From Hyphomicrobiales bacterium (GTDB taxonomy: Bacteria > Pseudomonadota > Alphaproteobacteria > Rhizobiales > Rhizobiaceae): 64,000 nt of DNA. The notes under the pieces were generated by a model. It worked only from the letters and a program-made list of their open reading frames with translations. It ran no database searches and had not been told where the DNA came from. Numbering within the stretch: the stretch's first letter is position 1; each line of letters starts with the position of its first letter. Where the stretch lies: contig UBYX01000030.1 in the NCBI GenBank assembly GCA_900469955.1, positions 26,927-90,926 on the forward strand, given 5' to 3'. Positions 31,666-40,767 of this stretch are shown in pieces. The position numbers and the translations under genes were made by a program.

Positions 31666-32445
31666 TCAGGCGTCCGCCGTCGGGTTGGTCGGAATTTTCG
31701 CCCGCCCGATTGCGGCTATCATCGCGGATACGGCCTCGGAGGCGGCCTCAAGGGCCTGCGTCTCACGCGCGCGCACGACGATCTCCGTCGAAAAGCGCTG
31801 TCCGTCATATCTCGGATAGGAGCCGATACTGGTCTCGGGATGGGCCTTCTGAACGGCTGCGAGAAGCGTCCCGATATCGCCCTCGCCATAGGGGCAGGGT
31901 ATGGCCCGCGACAGCATCTTCGAGCCCGTGCGGAGCATCGGCAATATGTTGTCGACCATCGCCTGGAAGACCTGCGGCACGCCGGCCATCACATAGACGT
32001 TGCCGATGACGAAGCCGGGTGCCGTCGACACGGGATTGGGAATGTGCGCCGCTCCTTGCGGCATGCGTGCCATGCGCTGGCGGGCCTCGGTGAACTCCAT
32101 CTCGCGCCGAGCGTACATGTCGGCGAGCAGTTTCATCGCGTCGGGATCATGGATGCAAGGGACGCCGAACGCCGCCGAGACCGCGTCCGCGGTGATGTCG
32201 TCATGAGTCGGCCCGATACCGCCCGAGGTGAAGACATAGTCGTACCGGCGGCGCAGAGCATCGAGCGCCTCGACGATCGCTTCCTCTTCATCGGCGACGA
32301 TTCGCACTTCCTTGAGATCGATGCCCGACAGCGTCAGCAGATCGGCGAGGTGGCCGATATTCTTGTCCTTGGTCCGGCCGGACAGCAGTTCGTCGCCAAT
32401 GGCGAGCATGGCGGCAGTAACGATCGAGGGCGAATTTTCAGACAT
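31666..32445 (-). CDS. CinA/MoaB-type molybdopterin-binding domain protein
   Basis: A 259-residue protein whose first 170 residues form the MoCF-binding fold: TAAMLAIGDELLSGRTKDKN, FTSGGIGPTHDDITADAVSAAF and the conserved PGFVIGNVYVMAGVPQVFQAM. It corresponds to the N-terminal domain of CinA (nicotinamide mononucleotide/ADP-ribose metabolism) without the C-terminal amidase. In many proteobacteria this short form is annotated competence/damage-inducible protein A. GGAGGAATTCC precedes the ATG. Confidence 0.85.
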   Translation of the reverse strand: MSENSPSIVTAAMLAIGDELLSGRTKDKNIGHLADLLTLSGIDLKEVRIVADEEEAIVEALDALRRRYDYVFTSGGIGPTHDDITADAVSAAFGVPCIHDPDAMKLLADMYARREMEFTEARQRMARMPQGAAHIPNPVSTAPGFVIGNVYVMAGVPQVFQAMVDNILPMLRTGSKMLSRAIPCPYGEGDIGTLLAAVQKAHPETSIGSYPRYDGQRFSTEIVVRARETQALEAASEAVSAMIAAIGRAKIPTNPTADA

Positions 32446-32692
32446 GGAATTCCTCCGGAGGTGCCGAAACTCCTAAGCCCAAAACCTCCTAGTCAGAAGC
32501 AAATTGTTGGAAGCACCGAGCAGAAATGCAGACCGTTACGAATTTATGACCTCTAAGCGAAAAAGCGTCTCCAGATGCTGAACAGTGCGTTGTCCGGGTC
32601 GGGGCTGGCCAAGAGGTCTGGAACGGCTAGTTCTATACCCGGTTTGGGCGAATCCCGCCCTGTTCCGATAAACAAGACATTGGAGAAGATTC

Positions 32693-33292
32693 GTGCCGAA
32701 AGTTCTCGTTCTTTATTATTCCGCATACGGCCATATTGAAAAAATGGCTTACGCCGTCGCCGAGGGCGCCAAGTCTGCAGGCGCCGAGGTGACGGTCAAG
32801 CGGGTGCCGGAACTCGTGCCGGAAGAGGTCGCCAAGTCCTCCTACTACAAGATGGATCAGGAAGCGCCGATCGCGACTGTCGAGGAACTTGCAGATTACG
32901 ACGCGATCATCGTCGGTTCGGGCACCCGTTTCGGGACGGTCACGTCGCAGATGCGCAATTTCTGGGACCAGACCGGCGGTCTGTGGGCAAAGGGCAAGCT
33001 CGTCGGCAAGCTCGGCTCGGTCTTTACCTCGTCGGCGACCCAGCACGGCGGGCAGGAGTCGACCATCCTCGGCTTCATCCCGACGCTGCTTCACCATGGC
33101 ATGGCGGTCGCGGGTCTGCCCTATGCGTTCGCCGGACAGACGGGCGTCGATGAAATCAAGGGCGGCTCGCCTTATGGTGCAAGCACGATTACCGGCGGCG
33201 ACGGCTCCCGCCAGCCCTCTGCAATCGAGCTCGACGGCGCCAGGTACCAGGGCGCGCATGTCGCGAAGCTAGCGGCCAAGCTCGCCGACTGA
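32693..33292 (+). CDS. wrbA: NAD(P)H:quinone oxidoreductase WrbA
   Basis: A 199-residue flavodoxin-like quinone reductase: KVLVLYYSAYGHIEKMA (FMN phosphate loop), DAIIVGSGTRFGTVTSQMRNFWDQTGGLWAKGKL and TSSATQHGGQESTIL are the WrbA signatures. It reduces quinones by two electrons, protecting from redox cycling. The start is a GTG at 32693 after TTGGAGAAG; no ATG is available at the family N-terminus. Followed by a strong terminator. Confidence 0.94.
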   Translation: MPKVLVLYYSAYGHIEKMAYAVAEGAKSAGAEVTVKRVPELVPEEVAKSSYYKMDQEAPIATVEELADYDAIIVGSGTRFGTVTSQMRNFWDQTGGLWAKGKLVGKLGSVFTSSATQHGGQESTILGFIPTLLHHGMAVAGLPYAFAGQTGVDEIKGGSPYGASTITGGDGSRQPSAIELDGARYQGAHVAKLAAKLAD

Positions 33293-33318
33293 TCGCCGCG
33301 CGGATAGGACAACACAAG

Positions 33319-33347
33319 GCGCGGTGAGCGATCACCGCGCTTTTTTT
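33319..33347 (+). terminator. rho-independent terminator of wrbA
   Basis: GCGCGGTGA-GCGA-TCACCGCGC followed by seven T (33341-33347). Confidence 0.93.
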
Positions 33348-33490
33348 GTTCCTGGGGAAAGCGAATCGGCCGGCCATGCCCTGCCGAGATTGGGTAGGCA
33401 CCTCAGCCCATACAGGGGCAAGCGCTTCGATTGAAATCCAGAAGCATCGCGATAGGTATCCCCGATATTCAGGTAGGGGTTGTCCATCCC

Positions 33491-34249
33491 ATGCGTGCAC
33501 GCGAACTTCGTCGCCGGATGAAATATCTCCTCAACGGAGACAGGGCGCTGCCGGGCTACGCCGCAGACGGGTTTCGGACCTACAACAAGAATACCGACTT
33601 CAAGGACGAGCCGCGCTTTGCGGCGGCATGGTCGTTTGCGGAGCAGGGAAACCGGGAAGCTTGGAAAAAGCGGGGAAGGGTGCCCGACGTCAGATGGCGG
33701 GCTCATACCTGTTGCTGGGCGGCTTCTCGAGCCTTGAAGCTGGAAGGCGACTTCGTGGAATTCGGCGTCAACGCGGGCCTCCTGTCGATGACGGTCTGCC
33801 GATATATCGACTTCGGAACCATCGAACGGAAATTCTGGCTTTTCGACACCTTCGAAGGAATACCGGCCGGCGAAATGACCCAGGATGAGGAGCATCTCCG
33901 CAAGCAGCGAAACAAGGGCATCTATTTCGACGTTTTCGAGATAGCCAAGCGCAACTTCGCTCCATTTCCGAATGCGGTTCTTGTTCGGGGGGCGTTACCC
34001 GCCAGTCTCGACGGTGTGCCGATCGGCAGGATTGCTTATCTATCCGTGGATCTGAATGCCGCGAGCTACGAAAAGGCAAGCATCGAGAGGGTTTGGGAGC
34101 AAGTCGTTCCTGGTGCCACGATCGTTCTGGATGATTACGCGTTCGAGGGGCATGAGGAGCAGAACCGGATGTGGGACGCATTTGCGGCCGACCACGGCCA
34201 GGTCGTTCTCACGCTTCCGACCGGGCAAGGCCTGATCGTCAAGCAGTAG
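33491..34249 (+). CDS. TylF/MycF-type SAM-dependent methyltransferase
   Basis: A 252-residue class I methyltransferase. GDFVEFGVNAGLLSMTVCRYID is the SAM-binding loop, KFWLFDTFEGIPAGEM follows the second strand as in macrocin O-methyltransferases, and DLNAASYEKASIERVW… GATIVLDDYAFEGHEEQ carries the metal-binding aspartates. Members methylate sugar hydroxyls of natural products or glycans; in rhizobia they are often near surface-polysaccharide genes, but no such genes are here. The ATG at 33491 is preferred; a TTG 60 bases upstream would lengthen the protein without added similarity. Confidence 0.82.
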   Translation: MRARELRRRMKYLLNGDRALPGYAADGFRTYNKNTDFKDEPRFAAAWSFAEQGNREAWKKRGRVPDVRWRAHTCCWAASRALKLEGDFVEFGVNAGLLSMTVCRYIDFGTIERKFWLFDTFEGIPAGEMTQDEEHLRKQRNKGIYFDVFEIAKRNFAPFPNAVLVRGALPASLDGVPIGRIAYLSVDLNAASYEKASIERVWEQVVPGATIVLDDYAFEGHEEQNRMWDAFAADHGQVVLTLPTGQGLIVKQ

Positions 34250-34323
34250 ATTGCCGGGAACACCGCGTCCGTGGCGAAACCGGAGGCGCCGACCGACAGC
34301 CTTGGACAGATCGCTCAAACTTG

Positions 34324-34356
34324 GCCCCCTCGACCTACGTGGCTGAGGGGGCTTTT
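34324..34356 (+). terminator. terminator after the methyltransferase gene
   Basis: GCCCCCTC (34324-34331) pairs with GAGGGGGC (34345-34352), then TTTT. Sits 75 bases after the stop and before the convergent small secreted-protein gene. Confidence 0.75.
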
Positions 34357-34371
34357 CATGGTTCTCGGCGC

Positions 34372-34734
34372 TTATCCGATGCGGGGGCAACCTGGCCGGT
34401 TGGCAAAGATGACCCGATTCCGTTCGCCCCTGCTGCCGTAGCCTCGGATCTCGATGGAACGGTTCGAGGTCTTTCCCGGTTGCGGGTCATCCAGGTAGCG
34501 GCTCGCTCTTCGCATAGCTTCACCAACCGAGCATCCCGAACGTTCGGACCGCGGCCGGTAGTCTCTCCGATCGCGATAGTCATCGTCGTAGTACCGCCGC
34601 GGCCGGTATTCCTCCCGGTAACGCGGGCCGTCGCGATCGATGTAAAGCTCGAAGTCCTGGGCGGACACCGGCGCACTGCTCAATAGCGTTGCAAGGGCCG
34701 CGAAGAGGCCGATAGTTCTCACCGATCTTTTCAT
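34372..34734 (-). CDS. small secreted basic protein of unknown function
   Basis: A 120-residue protein with a signal peptide (residues 1-25, SSAPVSAQ then D). The mature part is rich in Tyr, Arg and Asp (YREEYRPRRYYDDDYRDRRD), then a better-ordered CSVGEAMRRASRYLDDPQPG… GERNRVIFANRPGCPRIG with two cysteines. It resembles small exported proteins common in rhizobia. GAGGAGAGTGAAC precedes the ATG at 34734; a GTG two codons earlier is the alternative. Function unknown. Confidence 0.75.
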   Translation of the reverse strand: MKRSVRTIGLFAALATLLSSAPVSAQDFELYIDRDGPRYREEYRPRRYYDDDYRDRRDYRPRSERSGCSVGEAMRRASRYLDDPQPGKTSNRSIEIRGYGSRGERNRVIFANRPGCPRIG

Positions 34735-34910
34735 GTTCACTCTCCTCAGTGTTTCCTTCCTGTAGGAACATAGAACGCCGAGGATGAATGAAAACAGAAT
34801 GATTTTTAACTGCCGGAGAAATGACGGTTTGCGGGTCTCAACGGAACGCCGACAGGCCGTTCGCCAACCATCTCGCGCACTGGCGGGGAGGAACGCCTTG
34901 CGAACAGTAG

Positions 34911-34937
34911 TCGCACAACATTTTTTACGTTGTGCGA
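34911..34937. repeat. 9-bp inverted repeat upstream of tRNA-Leu
   Basis: TCGCACAAC-ATTTTTTAC-GTTGTGCGA, 43 bases before the tRNA. Could be a regulatory palindrome in the tRNA promoter region or an unrelated hairpin. Confidence 0.5.
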
Positions 34938-34980
34938 GCCTTCCAATTCTCTTTCTCCGAAGATATTGAAATCGCTCACC

Positions 34981-35065
34981 GCGGACGTGGCGAAACTGGT
35001 AGACGCAAGGGACTTAAAATCCCTCGACTTCGGTCATACGGGTTCGATCCCCGTCGTCCGCACCA
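34981..35065 (+). tRNA. tRNA-Leu (UAA)
   Basis: Acceptor arms GCGGACG (34981-34987) and CGTCCGC (35055-35061) pair perfectly; A35062 is the discriminator and CCA is encoded (35063-35065). The anticodon stem GGGA/TCCC encloses CTTAAAA, giving anticodon TAA. The long variable arm and the GGTTCGATCC T-loop fit a class II leucine tRNA of 85 bases. Confidence 0.97.
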
Positions 35066-35120
35066 AACGTCTATTTCCGATCGTGATTCGCCCTCTATAT
35101 CCCGCTCCAGGGAGCAAGCC

Positions 35121-35768
35121 GTGGGTTACACCTTTGCCATCGGCGATATTCATGGCTGCTTTGCGCAGCTTGAGGAGATGCTCGGCCAGATCGAGGCGCA
35201 GGCACCATCAGGACATGTGGTTTTCATCGGCGACTATATCGACCGCGGGCCGGAGAGCAAAAAGGTGGTCGATCTCGTCATGGCCGGGCCGAGGAGGCCG
35301 GGCTGGCGCTGGACCATGCTGAAAGGCAATCACGAGGACATGCTTGTTCGTGCCTATCGCCACCGCGGTGACGACGGGTCGCTCTGGATCGACAACGGCG
35401 GGCGGGAAACGCTGGAATCGTTCGGGGGCAGCGTTCCGGAGGAGGTGATCCGATGGTGCGCCGAGCTGCCTGTTATCCATGTCGATGAACATCGTATCTT
35501 CGTCCATGCCGGCGTTGACGAGGCCCTGCCGCTCGAGAGGCAGCACGAGCGCGAATTGATCTGGAAACGCTATTCCAGCGACTACAGCTCCGATTTCTGG
35601 GGACGGCATCTCTGCCACGGGCACACGCCCTTTCCCGGAAATCCCGCGACCATCGGCAACCGCACGAATATCGACAGCGGCTGTGTGTTCGGCGATTCGC
35701 TCTCTTGTGCGGTGTTCGACGACGACGAGCCGGGTGCTCCTGTCCGCTTCCTGCGCGTTCCCGCCTAG
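35121..35768 (+). CDS. serine/threonine-type metallophosphatase (PPP family)
   Basis: A 215-residue calcineurin-like phosphatase. The three metal-binding signatures are intact: GDIHG near residue 8, GDYIDRGP near 37 and GNHEDM near 68, with two further histidines in FVHAGVDE and CHGHTPF. Similar to small bacterial PPP enzymes such as lambda-type phosphatases and diadenosine tetraphosphatases; physiological substrate not clear. The start is the GTG at 35121 (AGGGAG upstream); reading further upstream runs back through the tRNA gene, which excludes a longer protein. Its stop shares CTAG with the convergent trkH stop. Confidence 0.88.
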   Translation: MGYTFAIGDIHGCFAQLEEMLGQIEAQAPSGHVVFIGDYIDRGPESKKVVDLVMAGPRRPGWRWTMLKGNHEDMLVRAYRHRGDDGSLWIDNGGRETLESFGGSVPEEVIRWCAELPVIHVDEHRIFVHAGVDEALPLERQHERELIWKRYSSDYSSDFWGRHLCHGHTPFPGNPATIGNRTNIDSGCVFGDSLSCAVFDDDEPGAPVRFLRVPA

Positions 35769-37222
35769 GGGCGCCAGAACACCGGCGTGAGCAGGACGAG
35801 CATCGTCAGAATTTCCAGGCGGCCGAGCAGCATCATCAGCGAGAGAAGGTAAAGCGCAGGGTCGCTGATGGTGGAGAAATTACCGACGGGACCGACGATC
35901 GGACCGATGCCGGGGCCGACATTGGAGAGCGCCGTGATGACCGAAGAGGTGGCCGTCAGGATGTCGTAGCCGAACAGCGTCATGCCGATGCTGCCGACGA
36001 CCCAGAGAAAGATATAGAGGCTGACGAACAGGAAGACGCCGCGTTGCGTCTCCGCGTCCACGGTGAGCGCGCCGTACCGAACCGGATAGATGGCATTCGG
36101 ATAGATGAGCTTGTTGAGGCCCGCCCGAGCGACGTTGTACATGACGACGAATCGGTAGGCCTTGATGCCGCCGGCGGTCGAGCCGGAGCAGCCCCCCATG
36201 AACGTTGCGAATAAGGCGACCAATACGACGAACGGACCCCATAGCGTATAATCGTCGCTCGCAAACCCTCCCGTCGAAAGGATGGAAGCCATGTTGAAGA
36301 ACGCGTGGATCAGCGCGTAGTCCAATTCGACACCGTTTCTCAAGTGATGATAGACGGCGACCGTAACGGAAATGGCTGCAAGATAACCCAGAAAAACCGG
36401 GATCTGCGGGTCGCGCGCCGCGTCTAGCCTGCCTCTGACGGCCAGCAGGATGATGACCGAAAACGGAAGGCTGCAGACGGTCAGAAAGATCGTGCCGATG
36501 ATGAGCAGCGATTCGCTGTCCTTGTAATAGCCGAACGACAGGTCATGGGTCGAAAAGCCTGCGGTCGCGATGGTCGACAGGGCGTGATTCAGCGCATCGA
36601 AATGCGTCATTCCTGCCATGTCATAGGCAATAGCGCAGACGAGGGTGAGGAGCACGTAGACGATCAGAAAGGCGCGTGTGAAACTGGCCAGTCGCGCAAA
36701 CGGCTTGTCGTTGGTCTCCGATGATTCCAGCTTGAAGATCGAAGCGCCGCCGACCTTCAGGAAGGGCAGGACGAAAAGGCCGAGGCCGACGATCCCGATG
36801 CCGCCGAGCCAGGTGAGTAGCGACCGCCAGAGCAGGATCCCGGGCGGCATGTCGTCGAGCCCGACGATGACAGTCGAACCCGTGGTGGTAATGCCGGATA
36901 TGGATTCGAAGAGGGCCTGGGCGAAGGACAGCTCATGTTCCGCCAGGAAAAGCGGGATCGCGCCCACCAGCGAAAACATCACCCACAGGACATTGACGAG
37001 CAGGAAGCCCAGCCGTTTGGTGAAGGCCGGTGGAGGGCCTCGGGTGGCGAGCGCTGCCGCAGCCGCAAGACCGCCGACCATGAAGCCGGACATGGCGAAG
37101 ACCTGCCAGTCGCTGTGGCCGTAATAGAGATCGACCAGCGCAGGCAGGAACATGGCGATCGACAGATAGAGCGCACAAAGCGCCGTGACATAGATGACGG
37201 ACCGGAAAAGACTGGCGTTCAA
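35765..37222 (-). CDS. trkH: TrkH-family potassium uptake protein
   Basis: A 485-residue membrane protein with eight or more main spans and the four P-loop filters typical of Trk/Ktr/HKT channels: SISGITTTGSTV, ALSTIATAGFST, MASILSTGGFAS and ALSNVGPGIGP. The GGCSGSTAGGIKAYR segment is the conserved TrkH motif after the third repeat. It takes up potassium, normally with a TrkA regulatory subunit, which is not encoded nearby. Start at MNASLFRS is plausible though without a strong ribosome-binding site. Confidence 0.92.
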   Translation of the reverse strand: MNASLFRSVIYVTALCALYLSIAMFLPALVDLYYGHSDWQVFAMSGFMVGGLAAAAALATRGPPPAFTKRLGFLLVNVLWVMFSLVGAIPLFLAEHELSFAQALFESISGITTTGSTVIVGLDDMPPGILLWRSLLTWLGGIGIVGLGLFVLPFLKVGGASIFKLESSETNDKPFARLASFTRAFLIVYVLLTLVCAIAYDMAGMTHFDALNHALSTIATAGFSTHDLSFGYYKDSESLLIIGTIFLTVCSLPFSVIILLAVRGRLDAARDPQIPVFLGYLAAISVTVAVYHHLRNGVELDYALIHAFFNMASILSTGGFASDDYTLWGPFVVLVALFATFMGGCSGSTAGGIKAYRFVVMYNVARAGLNKLIYPNAIYPVRYGALTVDAETQRGVFLFVSLYIFLWVVGSIGMTLFGYDILTATSSVITALSNVGPGIGPIVGPVGNFSTISDPALYLLSLMMLLGRLEILTMLVLLTPVFWRP

Positions 37223-37315
37223 GAAAGGGTTGTCCCTGTTTTCGGAGCCACGGAAAGATGCTTTGTCACAGCCGTAAGCCTATGGCATAGCGAGGCCCAT
37301 CTCGAATTTCAATGG

Positions 37316-38590
37316 ATGGCCGATGTGACCAGGGCAGGCGTGACGAAAGCGGGTGTGGACGAAGCCAAGGCGGCGATGCGGGCGATCTTTCCCGAAACGC
37401 CGCTGCAATTGAACGAACATCTGAGCCGGCGCTATGGCGCCGACATCTGGCTGAAGCGAGAGGATTTGTCGCCGGTCCGCTCCTACAAGATCCGCGGCGC
37501 GTTCAATTTCCTCCGAAAGGCCATCGCGGCCGGGGCGAGCGGCAAGACCTTCGTCTGTGCGTCTGCAGGCAATCATGCGCAGGGATTTGCATTCGTCTGC
37601 CGTCATTTCAATATTCCTGGCGTGGTTTTCATGCCGGTGACGACGCCGCAGCAGAAGATCGACAAGACCCGCATGTTCGGCGGCGAGTTCATCACCATCC
37701 GCCTGATCGGCGATATCTTCGACCAGTGCTACGCGGCGGCGCGTGCGCATGTGGAAGAGACTGCCGGGGTGATGGTGCCTCCCTTCGACGATGCCGACAT
37801 CATCGAAGGGCAGGCGACGGTGGCCTCGGAGATCCTCGAGCAACTGCCGGACGGAGTGGCGCCCGATCTCATCGTCCTGCCGGTTGGCGGCGGTGGGCTG
37901 TCTTCCGGCGTGACCGGTTATCTTGCCGACCGCACCACGCCGGAACGTTTCGTCTTCACCGAACCTGCAGGAGCGCCAAGCCTGAAGCGGAGCCTGGAGG
38001 CCGGGCAGCCCGTCACGCTTGCCAAGCTCGACAACTTCGTCGACGGCGCGGCGGTCGCACGGATCGGCGACCTGAATTTCGATGCGCTGAAGCATTTTTC
38101 GCCCGATCAGGTGCTGCTTCTGCCGGAAAACGCGATCTGCGTCACCATCACCGATATGCTGAACGTCGAGGGCGTCGTCCTCGAGCCCGCCGGTGCCCTG
38201 TCGATCACAGCTCTGGAGACGCTGGGGCGGGAAGCGCTGGCCGGCAAGACGGTGATCTGCGTCGTCTCGGGCGGCAATTTCGATTTCGAGCGCTTGCCCG
38301 ACGTCAAGGAACGGGCCATGCGCCATTCTGGCCGGAAGAAATACTTTGTCCTGAGGCTCGCGCAACGCCCCGGGGCGCTGCGGGATTTCCTCAACCTTCT
38401 CGGCCCGGAGGACGATATCGCCCGCTTTGAATACCTGAAGAAGTCCGCCCGCAATTTCGGCTCCATCCTGATCGGCATCGAAACGACGAGGCCGGAGAAT
38501 TTCAGCCAGTTGGTCGAGCGTTTCGAGGCAGCCGGCATGGGTTATCAGGACATAACCGAGAACGACATTCTGGCGAGCCTCATCATCTGA
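37316..38590 (+). CDS. ilvA: threonine ammonia-lyase (threonine dehydratase), biosynthetic type
   Basis: A 424-residue PLP enzyme. SYKIRGAFNF carries the PLP lysine; SAGNHAQG, GGGGLSSG and CVVSGGNFD are the phosphate and ring-binding loops. About 80 C-terminal residues (KYFVLRLAQRPGALRDFLNLL… ILIGIET) form a single ACT-like regulatory domain. It converts threonine to 2-oxobutanoate in isoleucine synthesis. The ATG at 37316 was chosen by family alignment; another ATG four bases before is out of frame. It overlaps the convergent hydrolase gene by 8 bases. Confidence 0.93.
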   Translation: MADVTRAGVTKAGVDEAKAAMRAIFPETPLQLNEHLSRRYGADIWLKREDLSPVRSYKIRGAFNFLRKAIAAGASGKTFVCASAGNHAQGFAFVCRHFNIPGVVFMPVTTPQQKIDKTRMFGGEFITIRLIGDIFDQCYAAARAHVEETAGVMVPPFDDADIIEGQATVASEILEQLPDGVAPDLIVLPVGGGGLSSGVTGYLADRTTPERFVFTEPAGAPSLKRSLEAGQPVTLAKLDNFVDGAAVARIGDLNFDALKHFSPDQVLLLPENAICVTITDMLNVEGVVLEPAGALSITALETLGREALAGKTVICVVSGGNFDFERLPDVKERAMRHSGRKKYFVLRLAQRPGALRDFLNLLGPEDDIARFEYLKKSARNFGSILIGIETTRPENFSQLVERFEAAGMGYQDITENDILASLII

Positions 38591-39581
38591 CGTCGAGGGT
38601 ATGTTTCAGCCAGGCGATAATCCGCTCGGCAATCGGTGCGGTCGTTGCCGGCGAGAGAATATCTCCGGCGATCACGTGATTGTCGGGATCGCCAGTGCTG
38701 CCGACGTCGACGATCTCATGCGGCCCGCCCCAGCGGCCGGCGATATCGCGCACCTTGTCCGGCCGGATAACCTGATCCAGCGATGAATGGACGAACAGGA
38801 CGGGCGTCCTGATTTTCTCGATCGGAGCAATGACCGAGAGTTTTACCAGCGCAGCCATCGGCAGCAGTGCATGCGTCGGATATTCAACCGTCCAATGCGC
38901 CGCATGCCTTTCGTTGTGGGGTGTGAAGCTGCGAGTGGCACCGAGCAGCAATCGCGAAAGCTGCGGCGCGATCGGGGTCGTGAGCAGAAAGGCGCCCGGG
39001 CTGTTGACGCCGTAATTCGGCGACAGGAAGATTGCGGCCGCGACGCGGGGGCCGATCTTCGGATCGGAAAGTGCCAGAGTGGCAAGCGACGCGCCCGTGG
39101 AGGTGGCGACGACGATGACCCGATCGCCGATTGCCTCACCGATAGCCAATGCTTCGGAATAGTCCGAAAGCCAGTGTTCCAGTGCCGCTTCGCCCATGGC
39201 CTCGCCGCTTCGCCCGTGCCCTGCAAGACGGGTAAAGAAGAGGTTGGCACCCATGGCTGCCGCGACGCGGTCGGGCAACGGACGGACCTCTTCCGCCGAC
39301 GCCGAAAAGCCGTGGATATAGACGACGGCAAGAGGCGTTTTCGCTTTCGTTGCCGGATCGGCCCATTGAACATGTTTGGCAGCACCTGGCCGAAGGTCGC
39401 CGAACCGGCTTTCCTCAGTCGCCAGATAGGCATCGATATCGCTGCCGAGACGGGCATTATCAAAAACCGGAAAGCCTTCAGCGGGCATGCGCGGTTCGAC
39501 CATCAGCAGAACTCCGGATGCAATCGCCAGGATCACCAAGACACAAGCAAGTATTTGCCATGCCGGAAAACTCCTTTCCAT
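38583..39581 (-). CDS. alpha/beta hydrolase, membrane-anchored
   Basis: A 332-residue protein. An N-terminal hydrophobic segment (about residues 7-27) acts as signal anchor, then an alpha/beta hydrolase core: VVYIHGFSASAEE (oxyanion loop), VVATSTGASLATLAL in which the nucleophile elbow reads S-T-S-T-G (GxSxG with the first glycine replaced by serine), and a late DxxxNHV histidine. Lipase or esterase-like; substrate unknown. The start was set at MERSFPAWQ; an open upstream extension lacks similarity. Possibly co-transcribed after the glycerophosphodiesterase gene, 56 bases upstream. Confidence 0.82.
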   Translation of the reverse strand: MERSFPAWQILACVLVILAIASGVLLMVEPRMPAEGFPVFDNARLGSDIDAYLATEESRFGDLRPGAAKHVQWADPATKAKTPLAVVYIHGFSASAEEVRPLPDRVAAAMGANLFFTRLAGHGRSGEAMGEAALEHWLSDYSEALAIGEAIGDRVIVVATSTGASLATLALSDPKIGPRVAAAIFLSPNYGVNSPGAFLLTTPIAPQLSRLLLGATRSFTPHNERHAAHWTVEYPTHALLPMAALVKLSVIAPIEKIRTPVLFVHSSLDQVIRPDKVRDIAGRWGGPHEIVDVGSTGDPDNHVIAGDILSPATTAPIAERIIAWLKHTLDVR

Positions 39582-39637
39582 CCGGTGCACCCTCCATGCC
39601 GGAGGAATGATAAGCCTGCTTTGTAACGGCGGTAAAT

Positions 39638-40657
39638 CTATTTTCCGCAGATTTTCGGCTTTGCGGGCAGGACGCAGAAGCCTCGACGGTCTACCTCGAC
39701 CCGCGTCTTTTCGATGACATTCGTCCAGACGAGGCCGGGGAAGCCATCCGGCACCATGTCCCAGGTTTCCCGGTCGTCGATGCCGGATGAGCCGGCGTCG
39801 CCCGTATCGAGCGGCCCGAGGAGCACTACATCGGAACCGGCGGCACGCATGCGGTTGTAGAAGCGCTCCGGCCAACCCCAGAGCAGCGGGGCGAAGTTGG
39901 CGGGCACCGGTACGAGGCCGCCGCGGCAGGCTTCCGGCACATGGCCGCTCCAGCCGGTGGCGAGATAGCTGACGAGGCAGGATTTGGCCGTTCGGGCGGA
40001 ATAGCCGGGCAGCGCCTCCACCAGGGCCATGCTGCTTTCGGTAGGCTCGTTGCCGCCATAGACGCCGAAGGTGGCTTGGCGAAAGGCGGGCTGCGACGCG
40101 AGCAGGCTCGCCAGTGCTTCACCTTCCTCGGTGCGGCGGCTCTTGAAATTGACAAGGAAGCGACCCTCCGGAAAAGTCTGAAAGACTTCGGGGAGGGTGG
40201 GCATCATCCCGTTTCCCTTGCCACGGAAAGGATACGTCTTGCCGCCATCCGCCGTGTAGCCGAAGCCGATGTCGAGCGTCTTCAGTACGCTCATAGGGGT
40301 CTGCTCGGTAATGCCTTTGCCGTTGGTCCGGCAGTCGAGCGTCCAGTCGTGAAAGACGGCGAACTCTTTGTCCGGCGTCAGGTGTACGTCGAGCTCCACG
40401 ACGTCGGCACCGGCATCGAAGGCTGCTTTCATGCTCGGCAGGGTGTTTTCGAGAAACTCATGGGTAGGAGGCAGCATGAGACTCGCCGTGCAGGTGTCGT
40501 TCTGCAGGTTGCTCGATTCGAAAAGCTGATGCTGGCCGCGGTGGGCGATGATGCGCAGGGGAGCATCTTGCGGAAAGCTCGAAAAGAGCGAGGTGTTGCC
40601 GATCCAGAGTGCAGCGGCGATGGCGAGGGGCACGGCAGCGACGATTTTCCATTTCAT
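39638..40657 (-). CDS. glycerophosphodiester phosphodiesterase family protein
   Basis: A 339-residue exported GDPD. A signal/anchor segment (residues 4-22) precedes IIAHRGQ, ENTLPSMKAAFDAGADVVELDVHLTPD and AVFHDWTLDCRT, the TIM-barrel metal site (HRG, ELDV, HD). The insertion NLQNDTCTASLMLPPTHEF after the HRG motif and a cysteine-rich C-terminus (FCVLPAKPKICGK) suggest a periplasmic form with disulfides. It hydrolyses glycerophosphodiesters to glycerol 3-phosphate and an alcohol. GGAGTGAG precedes the ATG at 40657. Confidence 0.9.
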   Translation of the reverse strand: MKWKIVAAVPLAIAAALWIGNTSLFSSFPQDAPLRIIAHRGQHQLFESSNLQNDTCTASLMLPPTHEFLENTLPSMKAAFDAGADVVELDVHLTPDKEFAVFHDWTLDCRTNGKGITEQTPMSVLKTLDIGFGYTADGGKTYPFRGKGNGMMPTLPEVFQTFPEGRFLVNFKSRRTEEGEALASLLASQPAFRQATFGVYGGNEPTESSMALVEALPGYSARTAKSCLVSYLATGWSGHVPEACRGGLVPVPANFAPLLWGWPERFYNRMRAAGSDVVLLGPLDTGDAGSSGIDDRETWDMVPDGFPGLVWTNVIEKTRVEVDRRGFCVLPAKPKICGK

Positions 40658-40767
40658 GAAGCTCACTCCGACTCGATGCGATGGATGTGAGCCTTGTTCA
40701 GATTCGATTACGACATTTCCGAGATGGGCCGCTTCCGGCGGCCTGAGGAATGTGCTAGGCAGCCGCC

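Noticed and set aside
36935..37315. N-terminal extension of ilvA by 127 codons
   Set aside because: The extension lies antisense to trkH and has no similarity; the family N-terminus begins at 37316.
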